DNA from: Planctomycetota bacterium
Lineage (GTDB): Bacteria; Planctomycetota; Planctomycetia; Pirellulales; UBA7805
DNA: 6,528 nucleotides
Assembly: GCA_014237955.1 (NCBI GenBank)
Contig: JABABY010000118.1
Coordinates: 1-6,528, forward strand
Reading direction: 5' to 3'
The notes under the pieces were generated by a model. The model was not told where the DNA came from. It saw only the letters and a program-made list of their open reading frames with translations, and searched no databases. Both the position numbers and the translations under genes were made by a program. Of the stretch, positions 5,663 through 6,528 are shown in pieces. Within the stretch, counting starts at the first letter, position 1. Every line of letters starts with the position of its first letter.

Positions 5663-5669
5663 CAATTCC
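5652..5669 (+). repeat. Partial extra copy of the element core
   Basis: TCGCCGCGTAGCAATTCC matches TCGCCGCTTAGCAATCCC in element B (4797-4814) at 16 of 18 positions. It is preceded by CCACCAACCATTG, which resembles the element's 3' end. It overlaps the DUF2071 stop codon and lies about 45 bp before element C. It may be a remnant of an earlier element. Confidence 0.4.
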
Positions 5670-5713
5670 GGATTTGCGAGTTAGCCAGGAACGAGCCTGA
5701 GCGTAGTCCCACC

Positions 5714-5854
5714 GCCAACAAGTCGTGGCCGCAAGGTCCGGCGTAGCCGGGTCACCTTCGATGTTTGGCTTATTTGTCACGTTCTCATACAATGAATGTG
5801 TGATTTAACTTTTAATCCCCGGTGTGGGCGGTGACGGCCACACCTACCATTAGC
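5714..5854 (+). repeat. Cassette-spacing element C, attC-like, diverged, 141 bp
   Basis: It starts GCCAACAAGTC and ends CCATTAGC, with one mismatch between the end arms. The inner arms are the best of the four copies: GTGGCCG (5725-5731) is perfectly complementary to CGGCCAC (5835-5841). The first hairpin is AAGGT (5733-5737) with ACCTT (5754-5758) around CCGGC-GTA-GCCGG (5738-5750). It lacks the GCCGCTTAGC block shared by A, B and D. A second stem, GTGTGG (5822-5827) with CCACAC (5838-5843), competes with the long-range arm. The ends, architecture and TACAAT box are kept despite low identity, so structure appears to be what is conserved. Confidence 0.65.
5765..5793 (+). promoter_or_regulatory. 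Likely sigma-70-type promoter in element C
   Basis: TTGGCT (5765-5770) and TACAAT (5788-5793) are separated by exactly 17 bases, the most complete promoter in the array. It lies 83 bp upstream of the ATG at 5877 and points into that cassette gene. It partly overlaps GTTTGGC, which follows the first hairpin. Confidence 0.5.
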
Positions 5855-5876
5855 AGCTCTTCGCTGGATAACACAG

Positions 5877-6200
5877 ATGGCAGAAAACTCTTACGTCCCT
5901 CCCGTCGTGACGAATTCCTTACCGGAAGATGACTCCGTTCAAGAAGCCGAGTATTTCGCCGAGTTACAGTGCCATGTCAATTCCCTTCTAATTCGTGGCA
6001 TCGTATTCTCAGTTATCTGGATATTGGGTTTTGGCTCAGCGTACTCCGTTTTTCTGGCGTTCCAAGCATGGCGCATAATTCGGCGTTCCAAAGGAGCCGT
6101 TCGAGGTATGGGTCGCGTGTGGTGGTGTTTCATCGTGGGTGGTATCGGTATAGGCATGCTCGCTTTAGGACTTATATTGATGTTTATCAACAGCCGCTAA
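5877..6200 (+). CDS. Small two-span membrane protein
   Basis: ATG at 5877 gives a 107-residue protein. It begins MAENSYVPPVV, a loose variant of the planctomycete NPYxPP-type start seen in the protein at 4341. An acidic stretch (PEDDSVQEAEYFAE) comes next. Two hydrophobic spans lie at about 38-65 (IRGIVFSVIWILGFGSAY and on) and 82-104 (WWCFIVGGIGIGMLALGLIL and on). They are joined by a strongly basic loop (RIIRRSKGAVRGMGR), so by the positive-inside rule the loop should face the cytoplasm. No known domain is recognised and the function is unknown. The stop TAA (6198-6200) is part of the first box of element D (GCTAACA), a classic arrangement for a gene cassette ending in its own recombination site. 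The start lies 22 bases after element C. Confidence 0.7.
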   Translation: MAENSYVPPVVTNSLPEDDSVQEAEYFAELQCHVNSLLIRGIVFSVIWILGFGSAYSVFLAFQAWRIIRRSKGAVRGMGRVWWCFIVGGIGIGMLALGLILMFINSR

Positions 6201-6333
6201 CAAAGACTGGCGGCAAGGTGGCCTGCGGCCATCGCCGCTTAGCGAATAACCATTTAAATAGTCTGATACAATAACGGGCAGAGTAGGGCTTACTCGATTG
6301 GATCGAGCGGCGACCACCACCCTAACCATTGGC
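6196..6333 (+). repeat. Cassette-spacing element D, attC-like, 138 bp
   Basis: It starts GCTAACAAAG and ends CCATTGGC; GCTAA pairs with TTGGC if one G-T pair is allowed. The first hairpin pairs GCGGC (6210-6214) with GCCGC (6234-6238), and inside it TGGCC-TGC-GGCCA (6219-6231). Copy A has TGTGC/GCACA at this place, so both arms changed together. TTAGC (6239-6243) is also complementary to the opening GCTAA. TACAAT is at 6267-6272 and the second hairpin CTCGA-TTGGA-TCGAG at 6293-6307, followed by GCGGCGACCAC. This copy is very similar to A throughout. Confidence 0.75.
6264..6272 (+). promoter_or_regulatory. Extended -10-like box in element D
   Basis: TGATACAAT (6264-6272) is identical to the box in element A. 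It lies 68 bp upstream of ATG 6340. A -35 box is not evident. The distance from the preceding TTAGC is the same as in elements A and B. Confidence 0.45.
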
Positions 6334-6339
6334 AATTCT

Positions 6340-6483
6340 ATGAAGACGTACAGCAGACTCACGCTGGCTTTCTTACTTCTGATTCTCTTTGTGCCGCCGG
6401 TAGGTGCGGAACGGCCCGAAAATGGCAAGCACGTTGAGTACCATGACAACGGCCAGAAAGAGGCACGAGATGCACTTAACTAG
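6340..6483 (+). CDS. Secreted MORN_2 protein, N-terminal part, possibly frameshifted
   Basis: ATG at 6340, 6 bases after element D, opens a 47-codon frame ending at TAG 6481-6483. Residues 1-23 are a strong Sec signal peptide: MKTYSRL, hydrophobic TLAFLLLILFVPP, and a likely cut after VGA. The mature part begins ERPENGKHVEYHDNGQKEAR, the first half of a MORN_2 repeat, and then stops after DALN. MORN_2 proteins normally carry several repeats. In the next frame the sequence continues HLTRKGLMMREQKSTKKN to the window edge without a stop, with spacing that could fit a decayed or shifted repeat. A frameshift near 6465-6475 is therefore plausible. Otherwise it is a very short exported peptide. It is the fifth ORF of the array; its own closing element would lie beyond the window. 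It resembles the MORN_2 protein at 1533-2149. Confidence 0.55.
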   Translation: MKTYSRLTLAFLLLILFVPPVGAERPENGKHVEYHDNGQKEARDALN

Positions 6484-6528
6484 AAAAGGGCTTATGATGC
6501 GTGAACAAAAGAGCACGAAAAAAAACTG

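Noticed and set aside
4178..6333. CRISPR array or phage att repeats
   Set aside because: The repeats are 138-151 bp and the spacing is 333-813 bp with complete ORFs between, unlike CRISPR spacers. There is no phage gene in the window.

Overview
The window looks like accessory DNA from a planctomycete, probably a relative of Rhodopirellula or Blastopirellula. This is inferred from protein style, not from a marker gene. The clues are an NPYDPP-type N-terminus on a small membrane protein (with a looser NSYVPP version on another), MORN_2 repeat proteins, many short exported proteins of unknown function, long gaps and GC content near 50%.

Left part (1-1300), minus strand: the start of a secreted glycine-rich protein that runs off the left edge, an 18-bp tandem repeat upstream of it, a complete secreted protein of about 170 residues (616-1131), and what looks like the tail of a second glycine-rich protein (1174-1290).

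Middle part (1533-4080), plus strand: a region of broken and joined pieces. A 38-residue signal-peptide ORF is followed, out of frame, by a MORN_2 repeat protein. That protein runs in a different frame into a stand-alone SGNH esterase-like domain, which resembles the C-terminal half of an OafA-type O-acyltransferase without its membrane half. Next come a short remnant of an IS3-family transposase and a sulfotransferase-like gene.

Right part (4178-6528), plus strand: the main point of interest. Four direct copies (A-D) of a structured element of about 138-151 bp sit exactly between single ORFs: 4178-4328, 4751-4901, 5714-5854 and 6196-6333. Each starts GCYAACA and ends ATTRGS. Each has a GC-rich hairpin whose arms change together between copies, a TACAAT box in the middle, and a second hairpin near the 3' end. 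Start codons follow 5-22 bp after each copy. Stop codons fall just before or inside the next copy. This is the layout of an integron gene-cassette array with long attC (59-be-like) sites. The cassettes carry a three- or four-span membrane protein, a DUF2071/YqjF-family protein, a two-span membrane protein and the start of another secreted MORN_2 protein. The outer right box reads ATTRGS, not the classical GTTRRRY, and a likely promoter lies inside each site, so the elements are either unusual attC sites or a different cassette-spacing element. No integrase gene is in the window. The cassette genes have no evident common pathway, as is usual for cassette cargo.
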